NCBI RefSeq assembly: GCF_023349125.1
Contig: NZ_JAKIKT010000007.1
Location: 62,001-126,000, forward strand
Length of the DNA stretch: 64,000 bases
Source: Shewanella corallii
Lineage (GTDB): Bacteria > Pseudomonadota > Gammaproteobacteria > Enterobacterales > Shewanellaceae
Direction of reading: 5' to 3'
Made by a program: the position numbers and the translations under genes. Shown in pieces: positions 35,525 through 46,500 of the stretch. Under the pieces are notes generated by a model, which searched no databases, was not told the origin of the DNA, and saw only the letters and a program-made list of their open reading frames with translations. The stretch's first letter is position 1. Each line of letters opens with the position of its first letter.

Positions 35525-37315
35525 GTGAAACCCGGTTTGAGTGTGTTTTTTGCCCTGACGACAGCCGCGACCTTTCCGGTAGTTGCTGATATTGAATATG
35601 AAATTGACTTAACTTCTCCCGGGCATCAGCTGGCACAGGTGAGTATTAACTTCCCTGAAACCACAGGTGAGTTGACGGTAAACCTGCCTGTTTGGCGTAC
35701 CGGAAAATATCAGGTGTTGCCCCTGGCCGATGGCGTGCGTATGTTCACTGCCACTGATGATGATGGCAAGCCGCTGAGTTGGGAACGTACGGCCAGTGGT
35801 GAGTGGAAGATTCATCTCCCTCAGGCCACTGAAGTGAACGTGAGCTACCAAATCCATGGCGATATGCTCGGCACCCGGGTTCGTCATATCGACAGTACCC
35901 ATGCCTATCTGGATGCCAGTGGCGTCTTTATGTACAGCCCCCAATATCGTAATGACCCTCTGACTGTAGAACTGGATGTACCCAGAGGTTGGAAGAGTCA
36001 TTCGGGTATGGAGTCCGATGGCCGCCACGCCTTCAAAGCACCCAATTATGATGTATTCCTGGATTCTCCCATTGAAACTGGTATTAACTACTTCCGTGAG
36101 TTCTCTGCCGATGACAAAGACTATGAACTGGTGGTCTGGGGCGAGGGTAACTACGACCTGGAGCAGATGGAACGTGACCTTAAAGCGCTAAGTGGTACCG
36201 CCTCGGTCATTTGGGACGACTACCCCTATGAGCGTTATGTCTATATGGTTCATGCCACAGGTGGCGAGCGAGGCGCGACCGAGCACTTGAACTCCACCAT
36301 TATTCAACTGCCCCGTTTTAACTTCCGTGAGCGCGCCGATTACCTGAGGTTTATCGCCACCGCATCCCATGAATTTATTCATACCTGGAATGTCAAAGCT
36401 TATCGCCCTGAAGGTCTGGTGCCTTACGACTATCAGAATGAAAACATGACCAAGCTGCTGTGGCTGGCGGAAGGCTCAACCAGCTACTTCCAGTATCAGT
36501 TGCTGCTGCGTGCCGGTATTGCCAGCCCGAAAGAGTTCTTTGCCGACCTGGCCAGGCGAATCGACCGCAATATCAACAACCCAGGTCGTGAGCAGCAGTC
36601 AATCCGTGAAGCCAGTGAAACGGCCTGGATTGGTGGTGGCGGTGATTATGGCATCAACCACAGCGTTAATATCTACTCTGAAGGTTACCTGACGTCGCTG
36701 GCGTTGGACTTTGCTCTGCTGGAAGATACTCAGCTCAAGCACTCCTATCGCGATGTGCACCGCGCACTGTATCGCGACTTCAGGCTGCCAAAGAGTTTCA
36801 ATGTAGATGATGTAAAGGGTATTTTGGCTGACCTTAGCGGCAAGTCCTATGAGCCTTGGTGGCAAGCCAATATCGACAGTCCTGTGTCTCTGGATTACAC
36901 CTCTCTGCTGGAGCAGGCGGGTCTGGTTCTCAGCTATGGCGACAACGACAAGGTGAAATCCAACCTGGGCGTTGTTTTGCGTTCAGGGTCGTTGGTGTTG
37001 TCCCATGTTAAGCGTGATGGCCCGGCCTGGAGCGCAGGTCTGCATGAAGGTGATGAGATCCTTGCTATTAATGGTTTGAAAGTGACTGCTGGCGGTTTCG
37101 ACAAGCGAATTGCCGACTTCAACGTCGGTGATGAGATCGAGGTGACGGTATTTAGCAATGATCAGCTGAAAACCTTCAAGGTTACTCTGGGCGAAGCGCC
37201 GGTAGGCAAGGCTCAAATCCGCGGTATTAAGGGAGCCAGCGAGCAACAGCAGGACTTCCTTAAAGCGTGGCTTGGCATTGAGTGGCCATTCGATGATGAA
37301 GGCAACTTCAAATAA
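35525..37315 (+). CDS. M61 family metallopeptidase (glycyl aminopeptidase type) with PDZ domain
   Basis: 596 residues from GTG 35525, which has AGAAGGAA 7 bases upstream; an in-frame TTG at 35519 would touch the ribosome site. Signal peptide ends near VVA-DIE. The zinc site is HEFIH (282-286) followed by TWNVKAYRPEGL, with the downstream Glu in WLAEGSTSYFQYQL. A PDZ domain (about 480-560; KSNLGVVLRSG, GLHEGDEILAINGLKV) sits near the C-terminus. The family removes N-terminal Gly/Ala from peptides. Divergent from the TPR gene and upstream of the tricorn-like protease, but with its own terminator. Confidence 0.93.
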   Translation: MKPGLSVFFALTTAATFPVVADIEYEIDLTSPGHQLAQVSINFPETTGELTVNLPVWRTGKYQVLPLADGVRMFTATDDDGKPLSWERTASGEWKIHLPQATEVNVSYQIHGDMLGTRVRHIDSTHAYLDASGVFMYSPQYRNDPLTVELDVPRGWKSHSGMESDGRHAFKAPNYDVFLDSPIETGINYFREFSADDKDYELVVWGEGNYDLEQMERDLKALSGTASVIWDDYPYERYVYMVHATGGERGATEHLNSTIIQLPRFNFRERADYLRFIATASHEFIHTWNVKAYRPEGLVPYDYQNENMTKLLWLAEGSTSYFQYQLLLRAGIASPKEFFADLARRIDRNINNPGREQQSIREASETAWIGGGGDYGINHSVNIYSEGYLTSLALDFALLEDTQLKHSYRDVHRALYRDFRLPKSFNVDDVKGILADLSGKSYEPWWQANIDSPVSLDYTSLLEQAGLVLSYGDNDKVKSNLGVVLRSGSLVLSHVKRDGPAWSAGLHEGDEILAINGLKVTAGGFDKRIADFNVGDEIEVTVFSNDQLKTFKVTLGEAPVGKAQIRGIKGASEQQQDFLKAWLGIEWPFDDEGNFK

Positions 37316-37343
37316 TCTCAGCGGCTAACCGCGCACAACAATA

Positions 37344-37379
37344 AACAAAGGGCGAACCACAGAGTTCGCCCTTTTTGTT
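37344..37379 (+). terminator. terminator of the M61 peptidase gene
   Basis: Stem AAAGGGCGAAC / GTTCGCCCTTT and T tail, 32 bases after the stop. Confidence 0.88.
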
Positions 37380-37588
37380 ATTGAAAATAATTCAATTAAA
37401 CGGCCAGTCAGCCACTTGCGTCCCATCAAGTGTCACACTCTTTTACATCAAAGGGCAGAAATCGGCTGTATGGTTAGCAATTGTTTGATAACTTGCTGCA
37501 AAACCAAAATAAAAACTTAGCCAAAACACAGCGCAAAGTCTGAGGCTGGGCACTGTGTTTATGACAATCATCAGGAAGTCACAATACT

Positions 37589-40500
37589 ATGAAACTTAAA
37601 CTCTGTAGCCTGGCCTGTTTGATGGCGCTGGGCACCTATGCCCAGGCCGCGCCCGCCGACGACAGTGACAGAGGCTATTTCCGCGCCCCTGCTCTGCACG
37701 ATAACACTCTGGTATTCACCGCCGAAGGCGATCTCTGGACTCAAGAGTTGGGTCAGGAACAGGCATCCCGTCTGACCAGCCTGCCAGCTCTGGAAACCGG
37801 TGCTGCTATTTCTGCCGATGGTCAATGGGTGGCATTTGAAGCCAACTATGATGGCACCACAGAAGCCTATGTTATTCCTTTGACAGGCGGTCAGGCCAAA
37901 CGGGTCAGCTTTGAAAACAGCCGTGTCAGAGTTCAGGGTTGGACACCGGATGGTCAGGTGCTGTACGCCACAGACAATGCGGCCGGTGCATCGAGTGCCT
38001 GGGTACTGCGCAGTGTATCCCCTGAGACTTTGATTACCCGGGATATTCCTCTGAGTGATGCCATTGAAGGCGTGGTTGACAGTAAAGGTGAGCAGGTTTT
38101 CTTCACTCGTTTTGGTCTGCAGGCCACCGGTGATAACACCCGGGTTTACCGTGGCGGTGCAATGGGACAACTATGGCGCTATCAGCTGGGCAGTGGCAAA
38201 GAGGCCGTGCGTCTGGCTGCTGAACATCAAGGTTCATTGCGTCAGCCTATGCTTTGGCAGGATCGGCTTTATTTTATCTCTGACGCCAGTGGCGTGGAGA
38301 ACATCTGGTCAATGGATATGAATGGCGATGATATTCGCCAGCACACCAGGCATGAAGAGTTCGCCATTCGCGGTGCTCGTATGAACGAAGGGCGAATTGC
38401 TTATCAGTTGGGTGCCGATGTACAGGTGTTTGATATCGCCTCGGGCAAGGATACTGTCGCTCAACTTAAGCTGACTTCTGATTACCCTTATTTGAGGGGC
38501 AACTGGGTCAACAATCCAATGAATTATATGACGGCAGCCAGCTTCAGCCACGACGGCGATAAGGCTGTGGTTACTGCCCGCAGTAAGGTAGTGATAGCCG
38601 GCAGTGATGGTTCCCGGGTGGTGGAAGTAGCTTCACCGGACAATAGTCGTCTGCGCAACGCCGTACTGAGTAAGGACGGTAACTGGGTATACGCTATTTC
38701 CGACGCCAGTGGTGAACAGGAAATCTGGCGCTTTGCCGCCGATGGCAGCAGTAAGGGTGCCAAACAGCTGACCAAAGATGGTGCCAGTTTGCGCATGAAT
38801 CTGCATCCGTCTCCCGATGGCCGCTATATTGCTCATGATGATTATCAGGGCAATGTCTGGCTGCTTGATCTGAAAAAGGGCAGCAACAAGCTGATTGTCA
38901 AAGATGGCGAGGGACTGGGACCCTATGCCGATATCGTGTGGGGACCGGACAGTGGTGTGATTGCCCTGACCAAGTCTCATCTGGGACAACAAAGACCGCA
39001 GATTCTGCTCTATGGTGTCGACAGCGGCAAGAGTCAGTTCCTGACGTCTGACAAGTATGAATCCTTCTCACCTGCATTCAGCCCGGATGGCCAGTGGCTC
39101 TATTTCCTGTCAAACCGTCACTTCAAGGCGACACCTTCCTCACCCTGGGGCGATCGCAATATGGGCCCGGTGTTTGACCGCCGCACTCAGGTGTTTGCGC
39201 TGGCGCTGGATAAAGACGCCCGGTTCCCGTTCCAGAAACCCAATGAGCTGCTGACTGACGCCGCTGAAAATAACGATGATGAAGTTAAAGTTAAGGTGGA
39301 TTGGCAAGGGCTGAATGAACGCCTGTGGCAAGTGCCACTTGCTCCTGGTAATTACTCAAGCCTGTCGGTGCTGAATGGTAAGCTTTACCTGATGGATACT
39401 CAGGGCGGCAAGCGTGCACTTAAAGTGGTGCCTATCGAGGCTGGCAAAGCCAATGCCAAGGTGTTTGCCGATGATATCGGTGGCTACCGTCTGTCAGCAG
39501 ATGGTAAAAAGCTGCTGCTTGGTAAACAGTCCAAGCCAACTGATCTGCTGATTGTTGATGCCGGTGATGCCATGCCGGGAGACCTGTCCAGTGCCAAAGT
39601 GAATACCTCTCAGTGGCAATTGCTGGTGGAACCTGAGCAGGAGTTCCAGCAGATGTTTGAGGATGCCTGGCTGATGCACAGAGAGCAGTTCTTCGACAAG
39701 AGTATGCGTGGCGTGGACTGGAGGGCACTTAAGGATAAATATCAGCCGCTGGTAGACAGAGTGACAGACAGACATGAACTGAATGATGTGTTTGTCCAGA
39801 TGATGGCGGAGCTGGATGCGCTGCACAGCCAGGTTCGCGGAGGGGAATTGCCGAAGGATCCCGAGCAGCCGAAAGCTGCCAGCCTGGGGGCCCGCTTTAA
39901 GCAAACTTCTGACGGCGTCATTATTTCTCAGATCTATCGTCACGATGCCGAGTTACCAGAGCAGGCCTCGCCTCTGGCTCGTCCCGGTGTGGATGCCAAA
40001 GAGGGAGATGAGTTGGTCGCCATTAATGGCAAGCCGGTAAATACAGTGGCAGATATTAACCGTTTGCTGCGTAACCAGAGGGATGTGCAGGTACTGCTTG
40101 AACTCAAACGCAAGGGCAATAGTTTCAAAACGATTGTTGAGCCGGTTAACCCCGCAGTGGACGGCAAACTCAGATATCTGGACTGGGTTAACAGCAACCG
40201 TGAAAAGGTCAGCGAGGCCAGTGACGGCGAATTCGGTTATCTGCACCTTTACGCCATGGGCGGTAATGATATCGCCAGCTTCGCCCGCGAGTTCTACACC
40301 AATTATGACAAACCGGGTCTGATTATTGATGTGCGCCGTAACCGCGGCGGTAATATCGACTCCTGGGTGATAGAGAAGCTGCTGCGCCGGGCGTGGGCGT
40401 TTTGGGCACCGACCCGTGGCACGCCTAATACCAATATGCAGCAGACCTTCCGCGGCCATTTGGTAGTGCTGACAGACCAGTTGACCTACTCGGATGGTGA

Positions 40501-40843
40501 AACTTTCTCCGCGGGTATTAAGGCGCTGGAACTGGCTCCGCTTATCGGTAAGCAAACTGCTGGTGCAGGTGTTTGGTTATCTGGTCGAAATTCGCTGACA
40601 GATAAAGGTATGGCTCGTGTTGCCGAATATCCTCAGTACGCCATGGATGGGCGCTGGGTGCTGGAAGGCCGGGGTGTCAGCCCTGATATTGAAGTGGAAA
40701 ACCTGCCACATGCCACCTTTATGGGTGAGGATGCCCAGTTGGATAAAGCCATTGAGGTGCTCAAGCAGACATTAAAGCAGGAGCCGGTGCCAGAGCTTAA
40801 ACCTAAGCCTATCTCTGGTCAGATGGCGGACGACATTAACTAG
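37589..40843 (+). CDS. tricorn-protease-like S41 peptidase, exported
   Basis: 1084 residues with a signal peptide (1-20, TYAQA-APA). Layout follows tricorn: two N-terminal beta-propellers (about 25-680; DNTLVFTAEGDLWTQEL, FSPDGQWLYFLSNR), a helical C1 domain, a PDZ domain (about 770-850; LARPGVDAKEGDELVAINGK) and the S41 catalytic domain with LIIDVRRNRGGNIDSW and nucleophile Ser968 in LTYSDGETFSAG. It trims peptides fed through the propellers. Archaeal tricorn is cytosolic; this exported form probably works in the periplasm. ATG 37589 lies behind AGGAAGTCAC. Single gene. Confidence 0.93.
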   Translation: MKLKLCSLACLMALGTYAQAAPADDSDRGYFRAPALHDNTLVFTAEGDLWTQELGQEQASRLTSLPALETGAAISADGQWVAFEANYDGTTEAYVIPLTGGQAKRVSFENSRVRVQGWTPDGQVLYATDNAAGASSAWVLRSVSPETLITRDIPLSDAIEGVVDSKGEQVFFTRFGLQATGDNTRVYRGGAMGQLWRYQLGSGKEAVRLAAEHQGSLRQPMLWQDRLYFISDASGVENIWSMDMNGDDIRQHTRHEEFAIRGARMNEGRIAYQLGADVQVFDIASGKDTVAQLKLTSDYPYLRGNWVNNPMNYMTAASFSHDGDKAVVTARSKVVIAGSDGSRVVEVASPDNSRLRNAVLSKDGNWVYAISDASGEQEIWRFAADGSSKGAKQLTKDGASLRMNLHPSPDGRYIAHDDYQGNVWLLDLKKGSNKLIVKDGEGLGPYADIVWGPDSGVIALTKSHLGQQRPQILLYGVDSGKSQFLTSDKYESFSPAFSPDGQWLYFLSNRHFKATPSSPWGDRNMGPVFDRRTQVFALALDKDARFPFQKPNELLTDAAENNDDEVKVKVDWQGLNERLWQVPLAPGNYSSLSVLNGKLYLMDTQGGKRALKVVPIEAGKANAKVFADDIGGYRLSADGKKLLLGKQSKPTDLLIVDAGDAMPGDLSSAKVNTSQWQLLVEPEQEFQQMFEDAWLMHREQFFDKSMRGVDWRALKDKYQPLVDRVTDRHELNDVFVQMMAELDALHSQVRGGELPKDPEQPKAASLGARFKQTSDGVIISQIYRHDAELPEQASPLARPGVDAKEGDELVAINGKPVNTVADINRLLRNQRDVQVLLELKRKGNSFKTIVEPVNPAVDGKLRYLDWVNSNREKVSEASDGEFGYLHLYAMGGNDIASFAREFYTNYDKPGLIIDVRRNRGGNIDSWVIEKLLRRAWAFWAPTRGTPNTNMQQTFRGHLVVLTDQLTYSDGETFSAGIKALELAPLIGKQTAGAGVWLSGRNSLTDKGMARVAEYPQYAMDGRWVLEGRGVSPDIEVENLPHATFMGEDAQLDKAIEVLKQTLKQEPVPELKPKPISGQMADDIN

Positions 40844-40853
40844 TCTACTGCGA

Positions 40854-40883
40854 CAAAAAAACCGGTCAGTGACCGGTTTTTTT
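40854..40883. terminator. bidirectional terminator between tricorn-like gene and DUF3325 gene
   Basis: AAAAAAACCGGTC AGT GACCGGTTTTTTT: perfect palindrome with T runs on both strands between convergent genes. Confidence 0.93.
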
Positions 40884-40895
40884 ATGTCAATTTCC

Positions 40896-41198
40896 CTATC
40901 GACGTTTAGGCTTTTTGCGCTTGAGTTCATCTCTTAAGGTCAGTAGCAGTGCAACCAACAGTGCAGTCATCGTCATATTGCCAAACCAGAGCAACAGGCC
41001 CAGCCCCCAGCTTTTGCTGGCGACACATAGCCACAGGGATGCGGTCAGTAGCAGGGCTGCGGCTATCTTGAGCAGTTTGCCGGTATTCTCTGTTGGCGCG
41101 CGGCCCAAAAGTTCTCGATAGGTGCTGAAGCTGCTCAGGGCGAATATGACGAAGGCGGACAGATTCAGCGCTGTCAGGGGTAAAAGTATGGATACCAT
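40896..41198 (-). CDS. DUF3325-type small membrane protein
   Basis: 100 residues with three predicted membrane helices (about 4-22, 43-60, 64-88) and a basic tail (KRKKPKRR). The SWGLGLLLWFG and ALLVALLLTL pattern fits DUF3325, a family found at the end of DUF3649-PepSY operons linked to siderophore or haem uptake. Start overlaps the PepSY stop by one base (TGATG). Function unknown; iron-related by context only. Confidence 0.75.
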   Translation of the reverse strand: MVSILLPLTALNLSAFVIFALSSFSTYRELLGRAPTENTGKLLKIAAALLLTASLWLCVASKSWGLGLLLWFGNMTMTALLVALLLTLRDELKRKKPKRR

Positions 41199-42847
41199 CA
41201 GACATGCTCCTTGATTGCTTGTGCGCTTTCCGCTGCTTTTACTGAGTTTGTGGTGGGCGCGTCTTGTACTTTGGTTTTATGTTTGTTGCCGACTTTGTTG
41301 TCAATCTTGCGCTTGCAGTAGCTGGCCGCCAACAGCATCAGACCACCGACCATCAGTGCCAGCAGATCAATCCAGGCAATAAACCACTGTCCTTTGACGA
41401 TATTGGTAATCAGGTTTTCCGAAGAGGTCAGGGCATTGAGCACAGGTATGCCCAGCCACATCAGGCCACCGGTCAGTAGCGCGCCACGCCAGTTAATCCG
41501 GCCGAGGAATGCCAGCAGTAAAGTGACACCCAGCCCAGTGAAGAACAGGTTGATCTCGGCATCATAGCGACCGGCGTAATCTGCGCTCAGCAGGCGGTTG
41601 GCCCACAGGTAACTGGCTGCTGCGATTGGCAGACCGGCAATCACTCCCAGGTTCAGGCTTTCGGTGATATATAACCCCAGTGACGGTCGGGCACCTTGAT
41701 CAATCTGTTTTTGCTGCTTTTGACGCAGTTTCTTGCTCCACAGCAGCGTACCTGAGGCGATCATTACACAGCCCAGAACACCACTCAGGAACAGGGCGAA
41801 TCTCAGCGTTGGCTCGGCAAAGCGGCCGGCATGCAGGCCTATCATGGTGTCATAGGCTTTACCCATACTGGATGGGGAATCACCGACTTTGCCAATAAAT
41901 TCGCCTGAAGTGCCCTGGTAAAGCAGTTGGTATTCATGATCTGCAACTCTTGAATCATTCCGCAGTACTACCTGGATCTGGCTGTTGGCATCCAGCGGAT
42001 TCTGGATACGTATATCGCGGATCGGTTTGCCCTCAGCCTGCTCCAGAACACTTGGCAATATGGTGCTGAGTGAGACCAGCTCGCCCGGAGTGCCACTAGG
42101 TTTAGCCGGGGTACTTACAGGAGTAATCTCCTTTTGCAGGGCTTTGCGATTGCCATCATAGGTGGCTTCCATTGCTGATGGCATATACATAAACATCAGA
42201 GTGATCAAACCCGTGTAGGTGATCATCAGATGATAAGGCAGGGCCAACACACTGGACAGGGTATGGCTGTCGAGCCAGGAGCGCGGGCCTTTCTTCAGGC
42301 GCAGGGCAAAAAAGTCTTTAAATATACGCTTGTGAATTACTATGCCGGTAATAATGGCCAGTAGCATAAACATGGTGGCAAAGCCCACCAGGTAACGGGC
42401 CAGCGGTACCGGCAGATAGTGCAGATCAAAGTGCAGACGATAGAAGAAATGGCCACCTTTGGTAGCACGTACATCTGAGATCATCTCACCTTCGGTGGTC
42501 ACAATATGCTCGTGGAATTTACCCCGGCGTTCCCCCTCTTTAGGAGCATCCATCCAGGCATAGCCGACAAACGGCAGACGATGAGTCGGCAGGCGCAACA
42601 TCCAGGTTTTGGCACCCGGGGCAGTGTCAGCAAGATATGTCTGGCCCTGAACCAGGGTTTGGGCAAGATCCAGATCCTGGTATTGCTGCAGCACATTGGT
42701 GTGCAGTTCAGGTTTCATCCAAAGATTTATTTCGTACCGGTAGTAGCTCAGGGTGCCGGCAAAGAAAATCAGCATCAGCAGCCAGCACACCAGCAGTCCT
42801 GTCCAGGTGTGCAGCCAGGTCATGGTACGGAAGAAAGACTCTTTCAT
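41198..42847 (-). CDS. PepSY-domain membrane protein (iron-reductase-like)
   Basis: 549 residues from ATG 42845-42847; a longer frame exists but the first 36 residues are Cys/Pro-rich nonsense and the chosen ATG overlaps the upstream stop by four bases. Starts RTMTWLHTWTGLLVCWLLML, has about five or six membrane helices with conserved His (HTWTG, LHFDLHYLP, GLHAGRFAEP) that may bind haem, and large periplasmic PepSY regions. Related proteins in siderophore operons are thought to reduce ferric iron at the inner membrane. The His-rich C-terminal half continues with further helices (ITESLNLGVIAGLPIAAASY). Middle gene of a three-gene operon. Confidence 0.88.
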   Translation of the reverse strand: MKESFFRTMTWLHTWTGLLVCWLLMLIFFAGTLSYYRYEINLWMKPELHTNVLQQYQDLDLAQTLVQGQTYLADTAPGAKTWMLRLPTHRLPFVGYAWMDAPKEGERRGKFHEHIVTTEGEMISDVRATKGGHFFYRLHFDLHYLPVPLARYLVGFATMFMLLAIITGIVIHKRIFKDFFALRLKKGPRSWLDSHTLSSVLALPYHLMITYTGLITLMFMYMPSAMEATYDGNRKALQKEITPVSTPAKPSGTPGELVSLSTILPSVLEQAEGKPIRDIRIQNPLDANSQIQVVLRNDSRVADHEYQLLYQGTSGEFIGKVGDSPSSMGKAYDTMIGLHAGRFAEPTLRFALFLSGVLGCVMIASGTLLWSKKLRQKQQKQIDQGARPSLGLYITESLNLGVIAGLPIAAASYLWANRLLSADYAGRYDAEINLFFTGLGVTLLLAFLGRINWRGALLTGGLMWLGIPVLNALTSSENLITNIVKGQWFIAWIDLLALMVGGLMLLAASYCKRKIDNKVGNKHKTKVQDAPTTNSVKAAESAQAIKEHV

Positions 42848-43152
42848 TGTGCGGCCCCCACTCCAACCAGGCTGATGGCAATCAGGGTGGCAAGGAGTAT
42901 CCAGACTCTGGTACCGGATTTGGCCGCAAAAGCATAGATAGCCAGCGATGCCCACAGGGCGAATGAGAGCATCATGGCAAGCAAGGTGCTGTCAGCTGTA
43001 CTCATCGGCAAGATAAGTGCAAGAAGGGCTGCGCAGCTTGCTGTGGCTAAATAGCCGCCGACAAGTGCAGCCAGGGTGCGGTTAATGACAGTGAAGGTGT
43101 GGCCATGTTTTTGGCGCATAGATGTAAGAGAGATGGCCGACTGGGTGTGCAT
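42844..43152 (-). CDS. DUF3649-type small membrane protein
   Basis: 102 residues with three membrane helices (about 27-50, 57-75, 82-100). The segment YLATASCAALLALILP followed by SFALWASLAIYAFAAKS fits DUF3649. First gene of the DUF3649-PepSY-DUF3325 operon, which elsewhere follows TonB-dependent siderophore receptors; no receptor is present in this window. Its stop overlaps the PepSY start by four bases (ATGA). Confidence 0.75.
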   Translation of the reverse strand: MHTQSAISLTSMRQKHGHTFTVINRTLAALVGGYLATASCAALLALILPMSTADSTLLAMMLSFALWASLAIYAFAAKSGTRVWILLATLIAISLVGVGAAQ

Positions 43153-43528
43153 CTGATCCTGAGTCCCTGGGGATAAGTTGGCACACAGTTTAATTAAAGT
43201 TAACGCAATTGATAACTGTTTTTATTTGCATCTTTGTAAAGGAGTGCAAATTTGTCGGTGAGATCCCGTTTTCAGCTGATGTTTTTAGTCCCTGCCTGGT
43301 GTGTCAGTCACTGGATTAAGTGAATTATCTCTGATTTCCCCGTCCGCAATGCCTCTTACAGACTTCTGATACCCCTTTACAAACTGCGTTTCGATGAGCA
43401 CCCGTTATCTGTGTGCTTTTCCTTATCATTCAATACCTCCAATCCCATGTGAAGATTCAAATTTATCCTATCCTTATATCAGTAGGGGATAAGTGTGCAG
43501 ACGAATAGAAGGTTCCGGGATCAGATTG
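43153..43528. promoter_or_regulatory. divergent control region between the PepSY operon and the LOV kinase operon
   Basis: 376 bases without a gene, holding both promoters. Features: an inverted repeat ATTTGCA / TGCAAAT (43224-43230 and 43245-43251) near the PepSY side, and TTATCC / GGATAA (43463-43492) just before the kinase, whose right arm covers a GGGGA ribosome-like sequence. A weak Fur-box-like stretch near 43201-43225 matches only about half the consensus. Confidence 0.4.
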
Positions 43529-46500
43529 ATGTCATTCAAAGCCAAACTGAGCATGCTGCTGTTGGTCGTGGCAATTTTGCCCACGGCCTTTTTGTACTTC
43601 CAATATGATAAGCACAGTCAAACCGTTCAAAGTCACTTGCTGGGAGAGCTTAAGGCGGAGGCTGATACCATTGCCGCGTCCCTTACCCGGTTTTTATCCC
43701 ACAGGTATTCGGACGTACAGACGTTGGGATTAAATTTGAATGGTCAGTATTACCCCTGGCCACTTCCTGAAGATGACAAATTGTCGCTGGTTTATTATTT
43801 CAACGACCTGATCCCCATGTATCGTGATTATCACAGGATATTTCTGTTGTCGCCTGAGGGCCGACTGTTGGCATCCAGTGATGTTTCTCAGGATGGTTCA
43901 ACGCTTGAGCCCTTAGAGGTCGATGCTTTCCACGTTTCAACTTCTCCCTGGTTCACTGCTGCCAAAGACATCTGGCATTACGGTAATGGGGCGGGTGCAG
44001 TGATGACCGGACCCTCAATGAATCTGCTTGGTGTTGGTCATAGTGCAGAGAAAAAACAATTCAATATATTGTTCGCTGTGCCTGTGATGGATGACAGAGG
44101 TAACCTGACAGGGGTGTTGGTCAACCTGATAGATTTCAAGGTGATTGAGCAGAGCCTCAGGGACTTGCAAATGCAAATGAGTCAGGAGCTGCAAGACAAC
44201 CACAGTCTATTGTTACTCGGTAGTGAAGGGATGGTGCTGCTGGATACGAGCCTGGACAGCAAGCAAAGCGCTGTGGGGATTAACTGGCTGGCAAAAGACG
44301 CATTGCGAGAGCTTATAAAAGGTGCGCAAAGCGGTGCAGGTGAGGCTTTGCTGCCCGGACTTAATACCCCTGGCTTATTTGGTTTTTCGCATCTGGGGTC
44401 TATTGAGGGCGGTGCCGATATGGGATGGACCCTGATCAGCAATAGACCTGCAATGGACGACCCTCTGTTTATCGACGCCTTCTATCGGGATGTACTCTCT
44501 GTCCTGTTCTCAATCATTTGCGTCATGTTGGTAGGCACTGTGTTGCTGGGACGCACTCTGTCCCGCAATATCAAGGTACTGTCCCGTGCCGTGCACTCCC
44601 TGTCTGATCTGGATAAAGCGGTACAGCCGGACCTTTATGCCAGGACCGTCAGCAGTGAAGTGCTGGGTGTACTCGATTCGGTGGAAGTGCTCAGACAGCA
44701 GCTGATCCATCAAAAAAACCTGGAAAACAAAAATGATGAGCAAAGCTTTCAGCTTCTGCTCAAAGATGCCGCCATTGAAGCGGCCACTACGGGCATAGTG
44801 GTCGCTGATGCCCAGCAAAAAGACATTCCTATTATCTACGCCAACAAAGCTTTTTACCGCACAACTGGCTACACAGAGTCAGAGGTGATAGGTCGCAATT
44901 GCCGTTTTCTGCAGGGGGAGGACAGGGACCAACCCGCCATTAAAAAGCTTAAAGATGCACTGGCCAAAGGGGAAGCCGCAGACGTCATTCTGCGCAACTA
45001 CCGCAAGAATGGTGAGATGTTCTGGAATCGTTTGTATATCTCTCCGGTACGCAATGAACAGGAGCAGGTGACTCACTTTGTGGGGATAGAAACAGACGTC
45101 ACCACCCTTAAGGCTTATGAGAAAAAAGTCAGAGAGTTGAACCTCTATCTGGAGAAACGGGTGCAGTCTCGCACCATGGAACTGCAGCAAGCTGAAAGCC
45201 AACTCAGAGCCACTTTCGATACCATGACTGATGCTCTGGTTGTGGTGGACGAGACTGGCATCATTCAACAGGCAAACCGCACCACCACAGCCATTTTTGG
45301 TTATAAAACCGAAGAGTTATTGGGGCGGGATTTGGCCATACTCCTGGCGAAGGTGGATACCATAGGTGACGTTGAGCTTTGGTTCAGTGGCTTGTTGGTG
45401 GGGACCACTAAAAAGATGGGCGCACTGGCTGAATCTTCCGGGATAAGCAAGATGGGTAAGGTTTTCCCTATCGAGCTGTCGGTGACAGGCATGCGAATAG
45501 CCAATCAGCGCGAATATACGGTCGTGATGCGTGATATCAGTGAACGTAAGGCCAATGAAGTCAGACTTCGCACAGCCAGGGATGAAGCCGAGCAGGCAAA
45601 CCGCACCAAGTCGGAGTTCCTTGGCAATATGAGTCATGAGCTCAGAACTCCAATGAATGCGGTTATTGGCATGACAGATCTGGTATTGGATTCAGAGCTT
45701 AATCGGGAGCAGCGTCACCATTTGTCTATTGTGTCTAAATCTGCTCATTCCCTGTTATCTCTGCTGAATGAAATCCTTGACCTGACCAAGCTTGAACGTG
45801 GCTCTATGGAGATTGAACTGCTGACCTTTGAGGTGCGCCAGGCTGTGCAGGCGGCCATCTCTATGGTCGAGTTACAGGCGAAAAAGAAAGGCCTGGCAAT
45901 GAGCTGTGAAATGTCCTCTTCTGTCTCCAATCTGATTGTGGGAGATCCTGCGCGCCTGCGGCAGGTACTGATTAATTTAGTGGGGAATGCCATTAAGTTT
46001 ACCGAAGAGGGAGAGGTGATAGTAAGGGTCATGGCCCAGCAGGGCAGGCAGGATTATCTGCACTTCGTGGTGGAAGACACAGGTATAGGTATTGAAGAGT
46101 CCCGCATCGAACAGATATTCAAACCTTTTGTGCAGTCAGATGGGTCTATTTCCCGCCGTTATGGTGGAACCGGTCTTGGGACAACGATTTCCCGGCAGTT
46201 GGTGGAAAAAATGGGGGGCGAAATCTGGGTTGAAAGTGAACTTGGTAAGGGCTCGAAATTCCACTTTACCTTGTATTTGCCTCCGGCAGACGAGGATGCT
46301 GTCAGTGATTATCAAGCCCAGATAGAGGTGATGCATTACCAAAGTAAGCGTCCTCTTAAAGTGTTATTGGCGGAAGATGTGGCTGTTAATGCCGAGCTTA
46401 TCCAAACCCGGATGGGTCGTGAGGGACACCAGATTGTGTGGGCCGAGGACGGTGCGTTGGCGGTTGAGGCTTACGAAGAAGAACAAGGCAAGTTTGATCT

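Noticed and set aside
43201..43225. Possible Fur box upstream of the DUF3649-PepSY operon
   Set aside because: Only about half of the 19-base consensus matches; iron control is suggested by gene content alone.
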